In this document: in pieces, positions 43,299 through 52,507 of the stretch
How positions within the stretch are numbered: the stretch's first letter is position 1
Layout of the letters: each line of letters starts with the position of its first letter
Assembly: GCA_041913045.1 (NCBI GenBank)
Contig: JAYSGB010000019.1
Coordinates: 12,568 to 76,567 of the forward strand
DNA from: CAMLOF01 sp041913045
Lineage (GTDB): Bacteria > Pseudomonadota > Gammaproteobacteria > Burkholderiales > Burkholderiaceae_C
Reading direction: 5' to 3'
Length of the DNA stretch: 64,000 nucleotides
The notes under the pieces: generated by a model
Seen by the model: only the letters and a program-made list of their open reading frames with translations
Database searches by the model: none
Told to the model about the DNA's origin: nothing
Translations under genes and position numbers: made by a program

Positions 43299-44221
43299 AC
43301 CGAGGTGCGGCGGCTCCACAGCTGCGCCAGCCAGCCGTGGCCGCTGACCAAAACGACCCCCGCCAGCACCATGGCCGCGCCCGCCATGAAGCTGGGCTCC
43401 ACGGGCTCACCCAGCAGCCACGCGCCCAACAGAACGCCGAACAGCGGCGTCAGGAAGGAAAAGACGCCCAGCCGTGAAGCCAGGTAGTGGCGCAGCAGCC
43501 AGAACCACGCCAGAAAGCTCACGAACGACACGATCACCGCCTGGAAGGCCAGACTGCCCAATACCAATGGCGTAGGGTTGAAGGTGGTTTGCCCCATGAG
43601 CCAGGCGGCGGGCAAGAGGAAGGCAAAGGCGCAGGCCAGCTGGTAGAGCAGGGCCTGCGTGGCGGGCAGCATGGCCACGCGGGTGGTGCGGATGATCACC
43701 GTGGTGGCGCCCCAGGCCATGCCGCCGAGCAGGCTCAGCAGGTCGCCCCACAGCATGCGTTGCCAATCTGCACCCGAGCCAGACTGGCGCAGCAGAAACG
43801 CGGTGGCAATGCCCGAAAACGCCAGCAGAATGCCCAGCCACTGCAGTGGCGCCAGCCGTTCCGAAGGAAGCTTCCAGTGCAGGCCCAGTGCTGCAAAGAT
43901 GGGCGCGGTGTAGAGAAACACCACCACGTGCGCCGCCGACGTGAAGCGCAATCCTTCGCCCACCAGCAGGTATTCAAACGCGAACAACGCACCCACCACC
44001 AGGCCGGGCTTCCAGACGCATGCCACTTGCAGGCGCTCGCCCCGCCACCACATCAGCAGGCCCACCAGCGCGGCGGCCACACCAGAGCGCAGCGCAATTT
44101 GCAGCACGGGGGAAAAGTCCAGCGCCGTGGCCTTGAGGGCAATCTGCTGCATGCTCCAGGTCAGGCAGAGCACGATCATCAGGCCGATGGCGCGGCCATC
44201 CAGGGGGTGTCGAGTGTCCAA
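43280..44221 (-). CDS. EamA/DMT-family exporter
   Basis: A 313-residue inner-membrane protein with ten predicted helices in two EamA repeats (first about 8-140, second about 150-295), the drug/metabolite transporter fold. The substrate is unknown; relatives export amino acids or metabolites. The start is uncertain: TTG 44221 (MDTRHPLDGRAIGLM) gives the usual length, while the open frame continues to TTG 44317 without homology-like sequence. It is divergent from an AraC-type regulator, which is the likely controller. Confidence 0.82.
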   Translation of the reverse strand: MDTRHPLDGRAIGLMIVLCLTWSMQQIALKATALDFSPVLQIALRSGVAAALVGLLMWWRGERLQVACVWKPGLVVGALFAFEYLLVGEGLRFTSAAHVVVFLYTAPIFAALGLHWKLPSERLAPLQWLGILLAFSGIATAFLLRQSGSGADWQRMLWGDLLSLLGGMAWGATTVIIRTTRVAMLPATQALLYQLACAFAFLLPAAWLMGQTTFNPTPLVLGSLAFQAVIVSFVSFLAWFWLLRHYLASRLGVFSFLTPLFGVLLGAWLLGEPVEPSFMAGAAMVLAGVVLVSGHGWLAQLWSRRTSVHIPNS

Positions 44222-44318
44222 GTTTGTTAGCTGAGGGTGGTCGGGAGAGGTATTGTGTGGTTGGCCGAAGTGCAATACATAATGAAAAACAGACAAGTCA
44301 TCGTGCCCAACCGCCAAA

Positions 44319-45131
44319 ATGCGCCGCTCCCCCTCTCAAGCCCGCCACCTGCACGTTTCACCCTTCACCGATACGTTGCCGGGGCCCATGTACTTCCGCG
44401 TGGCACAGGTGCCCGCTGACGGCACTTACCCCAGGCACCGGCACCGCTGGGGTGAATTCGTCTATGCCTTCAGCGGTGTGATGGAGGTGGAGGTGAAGGG
44501 GCGTTATTACCTGATACCGCCCCAGTACGGTTTGTGGCTGCCGCCCGATGTGGAGCACAGGGGCCTGAACCGGCAGGAGGCTTGCCACTGCTCGCTCTAC
44601 GTGGTGCCGGAGCTTGTGCAAAAGCTGCCGCAGGAGGTTTGTGCGTTGACCGTGGACCCGCTGCTTCGGGCCTTGCTGGACGAGTTGCGCGTGCGCCCGC
44701 CCCATTCGCCGCAGACGCCAGAGCAACAGAGGCTATTGCAGGTGGTGCTGGACCGGCTGGCCGTGGCCGAATCCACAGGCAGTTACCTGCCGATGTCTGC
44801 CGACCCCACGCTGCTGCCGGTGTTGCAGGCGCTGGAAGCGGCCCCCGGTGACGAGCGTTCGGTGGCAGATTGGGCCGCGTACGTGCACACCACCGAACGT
44901 ACCTTGCTGCGGCGCTGCCAGGGCGAACTGGGCATGACACTGGCCGAATGGCGGCAGCGGTTGCGTGTGGTCAAGGCCATGCCCTTGCTGCAGGCGGGCG
45001 GGACGGTGGAGAACATTGCGCAGGACCTGGGTTATGCGTCGGCCTCGGCCTTTATTGCGATGTTCCGCAAGCGCATGGGGGTGACGCCGGACGAGTACCG
45101 GCGTGGCGCTCAACCCCTGCGCCAGGCGTGA
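44319..45131 (+). CDS. AraC-family transcriptional regulator
   Basis: A 270-residue regulator. The N-terminal cupin sensing domain has a His-rich strand (YPRHRHRWGEFVYAFSGVMEVEV, about 38-60), and the C-terminal AraC double helix-turn-helix covers about 165-262 (WAAYVHTTERTLLRRCQGELGM; IAQDLGYASASAFIAMFRKRMGVTPDEYRRG). The effector is unknown. A TTGTGT (44253) / TACATA (44276) pair and the inverted repeat GTATTG...CAATAC (44250-44277) in the divergent gap are candidate promoter and operator. It probably controls the DMT exporter. Its 3' end overlaps the convergent flavoprotein gene by 22 bases. Confidence 0.87.
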   Translation: MRRSPSQARHLHVSPFTDTLPGPMYFRVAQVPADGTYPRHRHRWGEFVYAFSGVMEVEVKGRYYLIPPQYGLWLPPDVEHRGLNRQEACHCSLYVVPELVQKLPQEVCALTVDPLLRALLDELRVRPPHSPQTPEQQRLLQVVLDRLAVAESTGSYLPMSADPTLLPVLQALEAAPGDERSVADWAAYVHTTERTLLRRCQGELGMTLAEWRQRLRVVKAMPLLQAGGTVENIAQDLGYASASAFIAMFRKRMGVTPDEYRRGAQPLRQA

Positions 45132-47275
45132 TAACGCTGCAACCAGCGCAACAGCGCTTGTGGCGCGTGCGCGCGTTTCCATTCGCCCGCCGCGTATTTG
45201 TTGGCCTCTGCCAAGGTGGGGTAGCTGTGGATGGTGCCGAGGATGCGGTTGAGGCCCAGGCCATGCTTCATGGCCAGCACGTATTCGGCCAGCAGATCGC
45301 CCGCGTGCTCCCCAACGATGGTCACGCCCAGGATGCGGTCCTTGCCAGGTTCGGTGAGCACCTTGACGAAGCCATGTGCTGCGCTGTCGGCAATCGCGCG
45401 GTCCAAATCATCCAGCCCGTAGCGTGTGACCTCGAACGGCACACCTTGGCGCTTCGCATCGGCCTCGTTCAGGCCCACGCTGGCTACTTCGGGGTCGGTG
45501 AAGGTAACGCGCGGAATCACCGTGCCGTCAACCTTGAAGCGCTTGAATTGCCCGAACAGGGCGTTGACTGCCGCGTACCACGCCTGGTGCGCAGCGGTGT
45601 GGGTGAATTGCCAGGGGCCCGCCACGTCGCCAGCGGCGTAGATGTTGGGGTAGAGCGTTTCCAGGTATTCGTTGGTGACGACGGTGCGCTGGGTAGGTAT
45701 GCCCAACTCTTCCAGACCGTAGCCGCTCAGACGGGCTTCGCGGCCCACGGCGCACAGCAGCGTGTCGAATGCATGGCGGTGCTCCGCACCCATGTGTTCG
45801 GTGACCAGCCACTGGCCACCTTGCTCATCGCGCTCTGCCCGCAGGGCACGGTGGCCGTAGCAGACGTGCACGCCGTCTGACGTCAGCGCTTGTGCCACGA
45901 AGGTGCTGGCGTCTTCGTCTTCACGGGCCAGCAGGCGCGGCGCCATCTCCACCAGCGTCACGCGGGAGCCCAGCCGTGCCATGGCTTGCGCCAGTTCGCA
46001 CCCGATGGGGCCGCCGCCCAGCACCAGCAGGCGTGCCGGTGGAGTGTCCAACTCGGCCCAGGTGTCCCACATGGTGTCGCTGGTGACGACGTTCACCTGG
46101 TCCAGCCCTGGCAGCGCAGGCACGATGGGCCTTGCGCCCGCCGCGATGACCGTGCTGCGCGTGGTGAGGCGCTGCGTGCCGCCTGTGTTCAGTTGGACCT
46201 CCACCGTCCACGGGTCCAGCAGTCGTGCGTGGCCATGAAGCACTTCCACGCCCAGGTCGGTGTAGCGTTCGGCGCTGTCGTGCGGCTCGATACGGCGGAT
46301 CACGCTGCGCACGCGGTCCATGACCTCGCGGAAGGACAAGTTGGGTTCCATGTCGCGCAGGCCATAGCGGCTGGCGTGGCGCATCTGGTGGGCCAGCTTG
46401 GCGCTGCGCAGCAGGGCTTTGCTGGGCACGCAGCCGGTGTACAGGCAGTCACCGCCCAGCCGGTGGGCTTCCACCAGTGTCACCTTGGCCTTCACGGCAG
46501 CGGCGATGTAGGCCGTGACCAACCCGGCCGCGCCCCCGCCGATGACGACGAGGTTGCGGTCAAAACTGTGCGGGCGATGCCAGCGTGCATAGACGTGGCG
46601 GCGCTGCAGTGCGCGCAGGCCCAGCCGAGCGAACCAGGGGGAGACGCCAAGCAGCGTGAAGGAGAGCAAAAAACCGGGGGAGGCGATATCGCCCAAGCTG
46701 TTGATGTTGGCCAACTGCGTGCCTGCGTTGACGTACACCGCCGTGCCCGCCAGCATGCCCAGCTGGCTTACACCGTAGAAGGTGAGCGTGCGCATGGGCG
46801 TCAGGCCCATGAGCAGGTTGATGAGGAAGAAGGGAAACACCGGCACCAGCCGCAGCGCGAACAGGTAGAAGGCGCCGTCTCGCTCAATGCCTTCGTTGAC
46901 CGCGCGCAGCCGGATGGCGAAGCGCGCCTGCACACAGTCGCGCAGAAGGTAACGCGCCACCCAGAAGGCCAGCGTTGCACCGATGGTGGACGCGAAAGAC
47001 ACGAGCAACAGCCCCTGCCACAGACCGAAGAGCGCGCCGCCGGCCAACGTGAGTACCGCCGCACCAGGCAGGGAAAGGGCGGTGACCAGCACGTAGAACA
47101 GCAGGTAGGCGGCCGCCGTGCCCCAGGGGGCCTGTTGGCGCCAGGCAGCAAAACGGTCCAGCCCGGCGCGCAGCCCCTCCAGGGACAGGTACTGTTGCAG
47201 GTCGAAGGCCAGGAACGCCGAGGCAAGCAGCAGCACCAGGGCCAGCAGGGCCAGTCGTCGGGCGTGAAGTTTCAT
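45110..47275 (-). CDS. TVP38/VTT membrane domain fused to mercuric reductase-like flavoprotein
   Basis: A 721-residue two-part protein. Residues 1-230 form a TVP38/DedA-type membrane domain (several helices; FPFFLINLLMGLTPM core). Residues 245-721 are a class I pyridine nucleotide-disulfide oxidoreductase: FAD motif VVIGGGAAGLVTAY, redox pair GGDCLYTGC (Cys 277 and 282), NAD(P) motif VLGGGPIGCELAQAMARLG and a C-terminal dimerisation domain. It lacks the MerA N-terminal metal domain and the C-terminal Cys pair, so mercury reduction is unlikely. It may couple electron transfer to the membrane; the substrate is unknown. ATG 47275 is chosen for the clean start (MKLHARRLALLALV). Confidence 0.88.
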   Translation of the reverse strand: MKLHARRLALLALVLLLASAFLAFDLQQYLSLEGLRAGLDRFAAWRQQAPWGTAAAYLLFYVLVTALSLPGAAVLTLAGGALFGLWQGLLLVSFASTIGATLAFWVARYLLRDCVQARFAIRLRAVNEGIERDGAFYLFALRLVPVFPFFLINLLMGLTPMRTLTFYGVSQLGMLAGTAVYVNAGTQLANINSLGDIASPGFLLSFTLLGVSPWFARLGLRALQRRHVYARWHRPHSFDRNLVVIGGGAAGLVTAYIAAAVKAKVTLVEAHRLGGDCLYTGCVPSKALLRSAKLAHQMRHASRYGLRDMEPNLSFREVMDRVRSVIRRIEPHDSAERYTDLGVEVLHGHARLLDPWTVEVQLNTGGTQRLTTRSTVIAAGARPIVPALPGLDQVNVVTSDTMWDTWAELDTPPARLLVLGGGPIGCELAQAMARLGSRVTLVEMAPRLLAREDEDASTFVAQALTSDGVHVCYGHRALRAERDEQGGQWLVTEHMGAEHRHAFDTLLCAVGREARLSGYGLEELGIPTQRTVVTNEYLETLYPNIYAAGDVAGPWQFTHTAAHQAWYAAVNALFGQFKRFKVDGTVIPRVTFTDPEVASVGLNEADAKRQGVPFEVTRYGLDDLDRAIADSAAHGFVKVLTEPGKDRILGVTIVGEHAGDLLAEYVLAMKHGLGLNRILGTIHSYPTLAEANKYAAGEWKRAHAPQALLRWLQRYHAWRRG

Positions 47276-47390
47276 CGTTGTTGCAGCGGCGCAAGGGCGG
47301 GCAGGCAGCTTAGCACTCTGGTGGCCGAGTGTCCTGCCCGGGGTATTTGCGCGCACGGGGTGGTGCCGGGCACAATGCAGGCGTAACCAT

Positions 47391-49331
47391 TTGACCAACA
47401 CACCCGCCGTGACCGATACCGCCACCGCACCGCCCGCCAGCCATTACCCGCAGCCGCGCACACCCGATCAGTTGTGGGCGCTGCTGCAAAACCCCCAATC
47501 CACAGCCCATGGCGCGCGGCACTTGGGCGAGGCGCTGGTCAAGAGCGGCGTCATTTCCAACGAGCAACTCAAGGCAGCGCTGCTGGCGCAGTTCGAGGAA
47601 CGCAAGATCGGCATCTACCGCCAGCTGGGCCAGCAGATGGTGGACAAGGGCATGCTCACCGAGCCGCAGTTGCGCCACGTGATTGCCGGATGGCTGGGCA
47701 ACCGCGTGCTGGACCCCGGGCAGTTCGTATTCGACCCCGAAGCGGTGGCCATGGTGCCCCACCATGTGGCGGAACGCGAGGCGGTGCTGCCGCTTATGCA
47801 GCACGAAGACCTGCTGGTGGTGCTGATGGCCGACCCGCTGGACAAACGCCTGCTGGACGAGCTTCGCTTCATGACGCAGCGGCGCATTGTGCCCGTGCTG
47901 GCTGCGCCGGGCACGCTGGCACCCGCCATAGCCCGAGCTTACGAGCGCCAGCCGCCTGCCGAGGTGGCCGCCAAGCGAAAGGCCGACAACCACGCCGCTG
48001 CGCGTGAGTTGGCGTTGGATTTGCAGACCGCCAGCGACGTGAGCAACGAGCCCGAAGCCGATGTGGTCAGCGAGTCCGACAACACGCTGGTGCGGCTCAT
48101 CAACTCATTGATCGAAGAGGCCATCGCACAGAAGGCGTCTGACATCCACATCGAGACCGAACCCCCGCCCAAGAAGGTAAAGGTGCGCTTCCGGCTCGAC
48201 GGTGAACTGGTGCGCTACCTGGAGGTGGAGTCGCGCTTTCGTTACGCGCTGGTGGCGCGCATCAAGATCATGGCGGGCATGGACATTTCCGAGCACCGCA
48301 AGCCGCAGGACGGCAAGATCGACTTCGCGCGTTTTGGCGGCACCAAGACGGAGTTGCGCGTGGTCACCGTGCCCACCACCAGCGGCCTGGAAGACGTGGT
48401 GCTGCGCCTGCTGGCGGGCTCCAAGCCCATGCCAATGGACAGCATAGGCCTGAGCCCCTCCAACCTGACCGACCTGCGCCGCATGGCGCTCAAGCCCTAT
48501 GGGCTCATCCTGGTGTGCGGCCCCACCGGCAGCGGCAAGACCACCACGCTGCATTCGCTCATTTCCGACATCAACACCGACAGCCGCAAGATCTGGACGG
48601 CCGAAGACCCCATCGAAATCACCCAGGAAGGTTTGCGCCAGGTGCAGATGAACCCGCGCATCGGCTGGACCTTCGCAGCAGCCATGCGCACCTTCCTGCG
48701 CGCGGACCCCGACGTGATCATGATCGGCGAAATGCGCGACGAGGAAACCGCGCGCATTGCCGTGGAGGCCTCGCTCACCGGGCACCTGGTGCTGTCCACC
48801 TTGCACACCAACAGCGCACCCGAGAGCATCACGCGGCTGCTGGAGATCGGCATCGACCCGTTCAACTTTTCGGACTCGCTGCTGGCGATTTTGGCCCAGC
48901 GCCTGGTGCGCCGCCTGTGCAAGAAATGCGTGCAGTCGCGCCCCGCCACCGACGACGAACTGCAGGCGCTAGCCACGCAGTACCTGGACGGCGTGCAGCA
49001 TTACGACGAACGCGACATTGCCGCGCAGATCGATCGCTGGAAAGATGCCTTCGGCGTGCAAGACGAACGCGGTGGCCGCTACCTGCGCACCTTCATCAAG
49101 AAGGGATGCGAAGCGTGCGAGGGCCGGGGCCTGAAGGGCCGCCTGGGCATCTACGAGCTGATGCTCAACGACGACGAGATCCGCCACCACGTCCGCCATC
49201 GGTCTTCGGCCGGTGAGATCCGCCTGTCTGCCCTGAAGGCGGGTATGAAGACCTTGCGGCAAGACGGCATCGACAAGGTGGTGGCGGGTTTGACCGACCT
49301 GTCGGAAGTGATCGCGGCCACCAACCTGTGA
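47391..49331 (+). CDS. GspE/PilB-family ATPase (short form)
   Basis: A 646-residue cytosolic motor ATPase. It has one MshEN-type N-terminal module (about 40-200), then the motor domain with Walker A GPTGSGKTT (Lys 383), the Asp box (VIMIGEMRDEE) and His box, and the zinc tetracysteine CKKC ... CEAC. It is close to the C-terminal 500 residues of the 25864-28350 paralogue but lacks that protein's extra N-terminal region. No pilus or secretion genes adjoin it. The TTG at 47391 gives the listed start; GTG 47409 is an alternative, and neither has a convincing ribosome site. Confidence 0.87.
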   Translation: MTNTPAVTDTATAPPASHYPQPRTPDQLWALLQNPQSTAHGARHLGEALVKSGVISNEQLKAALLAQFEERKIGIYRQLGQQMVDKGMLTEPQLRHVIAGWLGNRVLDPGQFVFDPEAVAMVPHHVAEREAVLPLMQHEDLLVVLMADPLDKRLLDELRFMTQRRIVPVLAAPGTLAPAIARAYERQPPAEVAAKRKADNHAAARELALDLQTASDVSNEPEADVVSESDNTLVRLINSLIEEAIAQKASDIHIETEPPPKKVKVRFRLDGELVRYLEVESRFRYALVARIKIMAGMDISEHRKPQDGKIDFARFGGTKTELRVVTVPTTSGLEDVVLRLLAGSKPMPMDSIGLSPSNLTDLRRMALKPYGLILVCGPTGSGKTTTLHSLISDINTDSRKIWTAEDPIEITQEGLRQVQMNPRIGWTFAAAMRTFLRADPDVIMIGEMRDEETARIAVEASLTGHLVLSTLHTNSAPESITRLLEIGIDPFNFSDSLLAILAQRLVRRLCKKCVQSRPATDDELQALATQYLDGVQHYDERDIAAQIDRWKDAFGVQDERGGRYLRTFIKKGCEACEGRGLKGRLGIYELMLNDDEIRHHVRHRSSAGEIRLSALKAGMKTLRQDGIDKVVAGLTDLSEVIAATNL

Positions 49332-49356
49332 TACCCGGCCTCCTACAATCGCGGCC

Positions 49357-49995
49357 ATGTTCCGTTACCAGACCATCCCCGTCACGCCCTTCCAGCAGAA
49401 CTGCTCCCTCGTCTGGTGCGACGAGACCATGGAGGCCGCCGTCATCGACCCCGGCGGCGACCTGGACCACGTGCTGGCCGAGGCGCAGCGCCTGGGGCTC
49501 AAGCTCGGGCAGATCTGGCTGACGCACGCGCACATCGACCACGCGGGCGGCACTGCCGAGCTGGCCCGGCGTCTGGAACTGCCCATCATCGGCCCGCACC
49601 CCGGCGACCAGTTCTGGATCGACGGCCTGCCGCACCAAAGCGTCATGTTCGGCTTTCCACCCGCGGGGCACTTCACGCCCACGCGCTGGCTGCACGACGG
49701 CGATACTGTGCAAGTAGGCCACTGCACCCTGAACGTGCGGCATTGCCCCGGGCACACGCCGGGCCACGTGGTCTTCCATTCGCCCGAGGCCCAGCGCGCC
49801 TTCGTGGGCGACGTGCTTTTTGCAGGCAGCATCGGCCGAACCGACTTCCCGCAGGGCAACCACGAGCAGTTGATCGACAGCATTACCCAGCGCCTGTGGC
49901 CCATGGGCGACGAAACGGTGTTCATCCCTGGCCACGGCCCGGAAAGCACCTTCGGGCGCGAGCGGCGCAGCAACCCCTACGTGCGCGGTACCTGA
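49357..49995 (+). CDS. MBL-fold metallohydrolase (glyoxalase II-like, YcbL type)
   Basis: A 212-residue metallo-beta-lactamase-fold hydrolase. The metal site THAHIDH is at residues 56-62, a further His is in CPGHTPGH, the bridging Asp is in FVGDVLFAGSIGRTD, and the last His is in FIPGHGPES. This short form matches the YcbL/GloB2 class that cleaves S-lactoylglutathione or similar thioesters; the true substrate is not shown. A TACAAT box (49344-49349) lies 7 bases before the ATG, so the mRNA may be leaderless. Its 3' end overlaps the convergent cyclase gene by 19 bases. Confidence 0.9.
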   Translation: MFRYQTIPVTPFQQNCSLVWCDETMEAAVIDPGGDLDHVLAEAQRLGLKLGQIWLTHAHIDHAGGTAELARRLELPIIGPHPGDQFWIDGLPHQSVMFGFPPAGHFTPTRWLHDGDTVQVGHCTLNVRHCPGHTPGHVVFHSPEAQRAFVGDVLFAGSIGRTDFPQGNHEQLIDSITQRLWPMGDETVFIPGHGPESTFGRERRSNPYVRGT

Positions 49996-51590
49996 TCGGT
50001 GCCCGTGGCAAGCGGGCGCTCGTAGAGCATCACCTGGTTGCGTCCGCGTGCCTTGGCCTGGTACATGGCAGCGTCTGCATGGCGTGACAAGTCCAGCGCG
50101 CCAGGCCCGTGTTCAGGGTACAGCGCAATGCCAATGCTGCAGGAAACCTCGTGGGACAGGCCCTGGATCTCGAATGGCTGGGCCAGTGCCTCGCGTATTT
50201 TCTCGGCCACCGCCAGAGCCGCGCTGGCCTGATCAACCACTGTCAGCAGCACCACGAACTCGTCGCCACCGATGCGTGCCACGGTGTCGGTGGCACGCAG
50301 GCAGTCGCTGATGCGGCGGGCGGCCTGTTGCAGGACAACGTCGCCCACGGCATGCCCGTGCAGATCGTTGATGGGTTTAAAGCGGTCCAGGTCCAGGAAC
50401 ATCAGTGCCGCCTGGATGCCCTCACGGCGGGCGCGCCCCAGCGCTTGACGGATGCGGTCGTCCAGCAGCGTGCGGTTGGGCAGCCCGGTGAGTGGATCGT
50501 GCTGCGCCAGGTAGGCCATGCGCTGCTGGGCCTGCCGTCTTTCGGATATGTCACGCGTCACGCCCAGCACACCAACGAAACGGCCGTCACCGTCGTGCAT
50601 GACTGACAGGGTCGCCTCGGTCCATACCGAGCCGCCGTGTTTGCAGGGGTGCTCCAGTTCCAGCGGCGGGATCTGGCCTATGGGTGTGCCTGAATTCAGG
50701 GATTGCACAATGCGTTGGAGGCCTTCGCGGGCGGCCCGGGCCGATTCGGGTGTCAACGACTGTTCCAGCGGCTGGCCCACCACCTCTGCTGGCGTGTAGC
50801 CACGCAGCCTTTCCACAGACGGGCTGACGTAGGTGAAGCGGCCGTCCAGGTCCATGGTCCAGATGACGTCGGAAGCGTTGTCTGCCAGCAGGCGGTGGCG
50901 TGCTTCGCTCAGCCTGAGGGCTTCCTGGGACCGGGCCCGTTCGATGGCAATGGCAGCGAGCTGGGCGCTTTGTTCGATGAGCTGGATATCTTCTGCGCCA
51001 GGGCTTTGGGGCACGCGGTGGTAAATGGCAAACGTGCCCAACACCTGCCCTGCGCCAGAGCGTATGGGTTCGGACCAGCAGGCACGCAAGTCTGCCTGGC
51101 GCGCCAGTTCGCGGAATCGCGTCCAGTAGGGGTGGGTCTGGATGTCTTCAACCACCACGCGCTGACCGGTGTAGGCCGCAGTACCGCACGAGCCCACGCC
51201 AGGGCCGATGGTGACGGTTTCGATGGCACGGCTGTAGAACTCGGGCACGCTGGGTGCGGCACCTGCGCGGAAGGTTTGCGTCGACTCGTCCAGCAGCAGG
51301 ATGGTGCAGAGCATGCCTGGGTTGCTCTGCTCCACGCCGCGCACGATGGCGTCGAGAACGGTGGGCAGCGGCTGTTCATGGGCCAGCAGCTCCAGCACAT
51401 GGCTGCGGAACTTCTCGCGCTGTTCAGCGGCCTTGCTCAGCCGTGCAATCTCGCGCAGGCGCACATTCACGCGTTGAATGAAGAAGGTCAGTGTGCCTGC
51501 TGCCAGCACCACGGGCAGCAGCAGCCACCATACCGGCACACTGTCCGCCCATGTCAACATGGCGGAAAGTGTGGGTGGGGCGTCAGGCAT
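49977..51590 (-). CDS. Membrane GAF-PAS-GGDEF diguanylate cyclase
   Basis: A 537-residue protein. One N-terminal transmembrane helix (about 18-40) precedes a short coiled coil, a GAF domain (about 70-220; includes GPGVGSCGTAAYTGQRV), a PAS/PAC domain (about 232-358) and a GGDEF domain (about 365-525). The active site is intact (GGDEF), and RATD five residues before it is the RxxD feedback site. It makes c-di-GMP in response to a small ligand or redox signal sensed by GAF/PAS. The M48 protease gene lies just upstream (12 bases), so the two may be co-transcribed. Confidence 0.92.
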   Translation of the reverse strand: MPDAPPTLSAMLTWADSVPVWWLLLPVVLAAGTLTFFIQRVNVRLREIARLSKAAEQREKFRSHVLELLAHEQPLPTVLDAIVRGVEQSNPGMLCTILLLDESTQTFRAGAAPSVPEFYSRAIETVTIGPGVGSCGTAAYTGQRVVVEDIQTHPYWTRFRELARQADLRACWSEPIRSGAGQVLGTFAIYHRVPQSPGAEDIQLIEQSAQLAAIAIERARSQEALRLSEARHRLLADNASDVIWTMDLDGRFTYVSPSVERLRGYTPAEVVGQPLEQSLTPESARAAREGLQRIVQSLNSGTPIGQIPPLELEHPCKHGGSVWTEATLSVMHDGDGRFVGVLGVTRDISERRQAQQRMAYLAQHDPLTGLPNRTLLDDRIRQALGRARREGIQAALMFLDLDRFKPINDLHGHAVGDVVLQQAARRISDCLRATDTVARIGGDEFVVLLTVVDQASAALAVAEKIREALAQPFEIQGLSHEVSCSIGIALYPEHGPGALDLSRHADAAMYQAKARGRNQVMLYERPLATGTDQVPRT

Positions 51591-51602
51591 GGTGTTCCCG
51601 GC

Positions 51603-52481
51603 TCAGCGGCGGGCCTGGTCGTACAGGTTCTGCACCTTGGGCAGGTTGGCCTGCAGTTCGCGTATGCGGTTGGGGCCGCTGGGGTGGGTGGACAGGAAGC
51701 CCGGGCCGTTGCCGCCGCCCTGTGCCGTCATCTTCTCCCACAGGCTCACGCTGGCCTGCGGTCGGAAGGCGGCGCGTGCCGCCAACTCCAGGCCCACCAG
51801 GTCGGCCTCGGTTTCATCTTCACGGCTGAACTTCAGGCTCAGCAACTGCGTGCCCAGGTTGGCCGCCACGTTGCCCAGGTCGCCCAGCCCAAGCAACTGC
51901 GCCCCCAGCGACAGGCCAATGCTCGTGGCCTGCGTCTTGGCCAGCCGCTCGCGGGCGTGTTCTCGCAGGGCGTGGGCCATCTCGTGGCCCATGATCATGG
52001 CGGACTCGTCATCGCTCAGCTGCAGTTTGTCGAGGATGCCCGTGTAAAAGGCGATCTTGCCGCCCGGCATGCAGAAGGCGTTGATTTCGGAGCTGCCGAT
52101 CAGGTTGACCTCCCACTGCCACCCGCGTGAACGCTCGTTCCATGGGGCGGCATGCGGTATGAGCCGCTGCGCGATGGCGCGCAGCCGCCGCAGCTGCGGG
52201 TGGTTGTCAGGGGCCAGGGCGCGTTGGGCGCGGGCCTCGGCCAGCATTTCGTGGTACTGCTGGGTGGCAGCGCGCTCCAGCTGTTGCGCGGGCACCAGGT
52301 TGCGCATGGCAGAAGCGCTGCCCACTTCCACCTGGGCTGGTGCAGCAGCGGGCAGCAGCCCGCCAGCGCCAGCCGCAGCGGCCAACAGGAATCCTCGCCT
52401 CGACGACCAGCGGTGGCTGTCGCCGTCAGACGGTGTTTCGGTGGCGTTCAACGCCAATTTCGCATCACAAAGCCAGCACAT
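51603..52481 (-). CDS. M48 family zinc metalloprotease with Tat signal
   Basis: A 292-residue exported protease. A twin-arginine signal (SSRRGFLLAAAAGAGGLL, about 26-43) follows a longer n-region; the mature catalytic domain has HEMAH (His 166 and 170) and the downstream metal Glu in SREDETEADLVGLEL. Relatives (BepA/YfgC, LoiP) degrade misassembled outer-membrane proteins. Tat export suggests folding or metal loading before export. It is divergent from the AmpG-like gene with only 26 bases between starts, and 12 bases before the GGDEF gene. Confidence 0.88.
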   Translation of the reverse strand: MCWLCDAKLALNATETPSDGDSHRWSSRRGFLLAAAAGAGGLLPAAAPAQVEVGSASAMRNLVPAQQLERAATQQYHEMLAEARAQRALAPDNHPQLRRLRAIAQRLIPHAAPWNERSRGWQWEVNLIGSSEINAFCMPGGKIAFYTGILDKLQLSDDESAMIMGHEMAHALREHARERLAKTQATSIGLSLGAQLLGLGDLGNVAANLGTQLLSLKFSREDETEADLVGLELAARAAFRPQASVSLWEKMTAQGGGNGPGFLSTHPSGPNRIRELQANLPKVQNLYDQARR

Positions 52482-52507
52482 GCCTCAATGATAGGCAAAA
52501 TCGGGCC

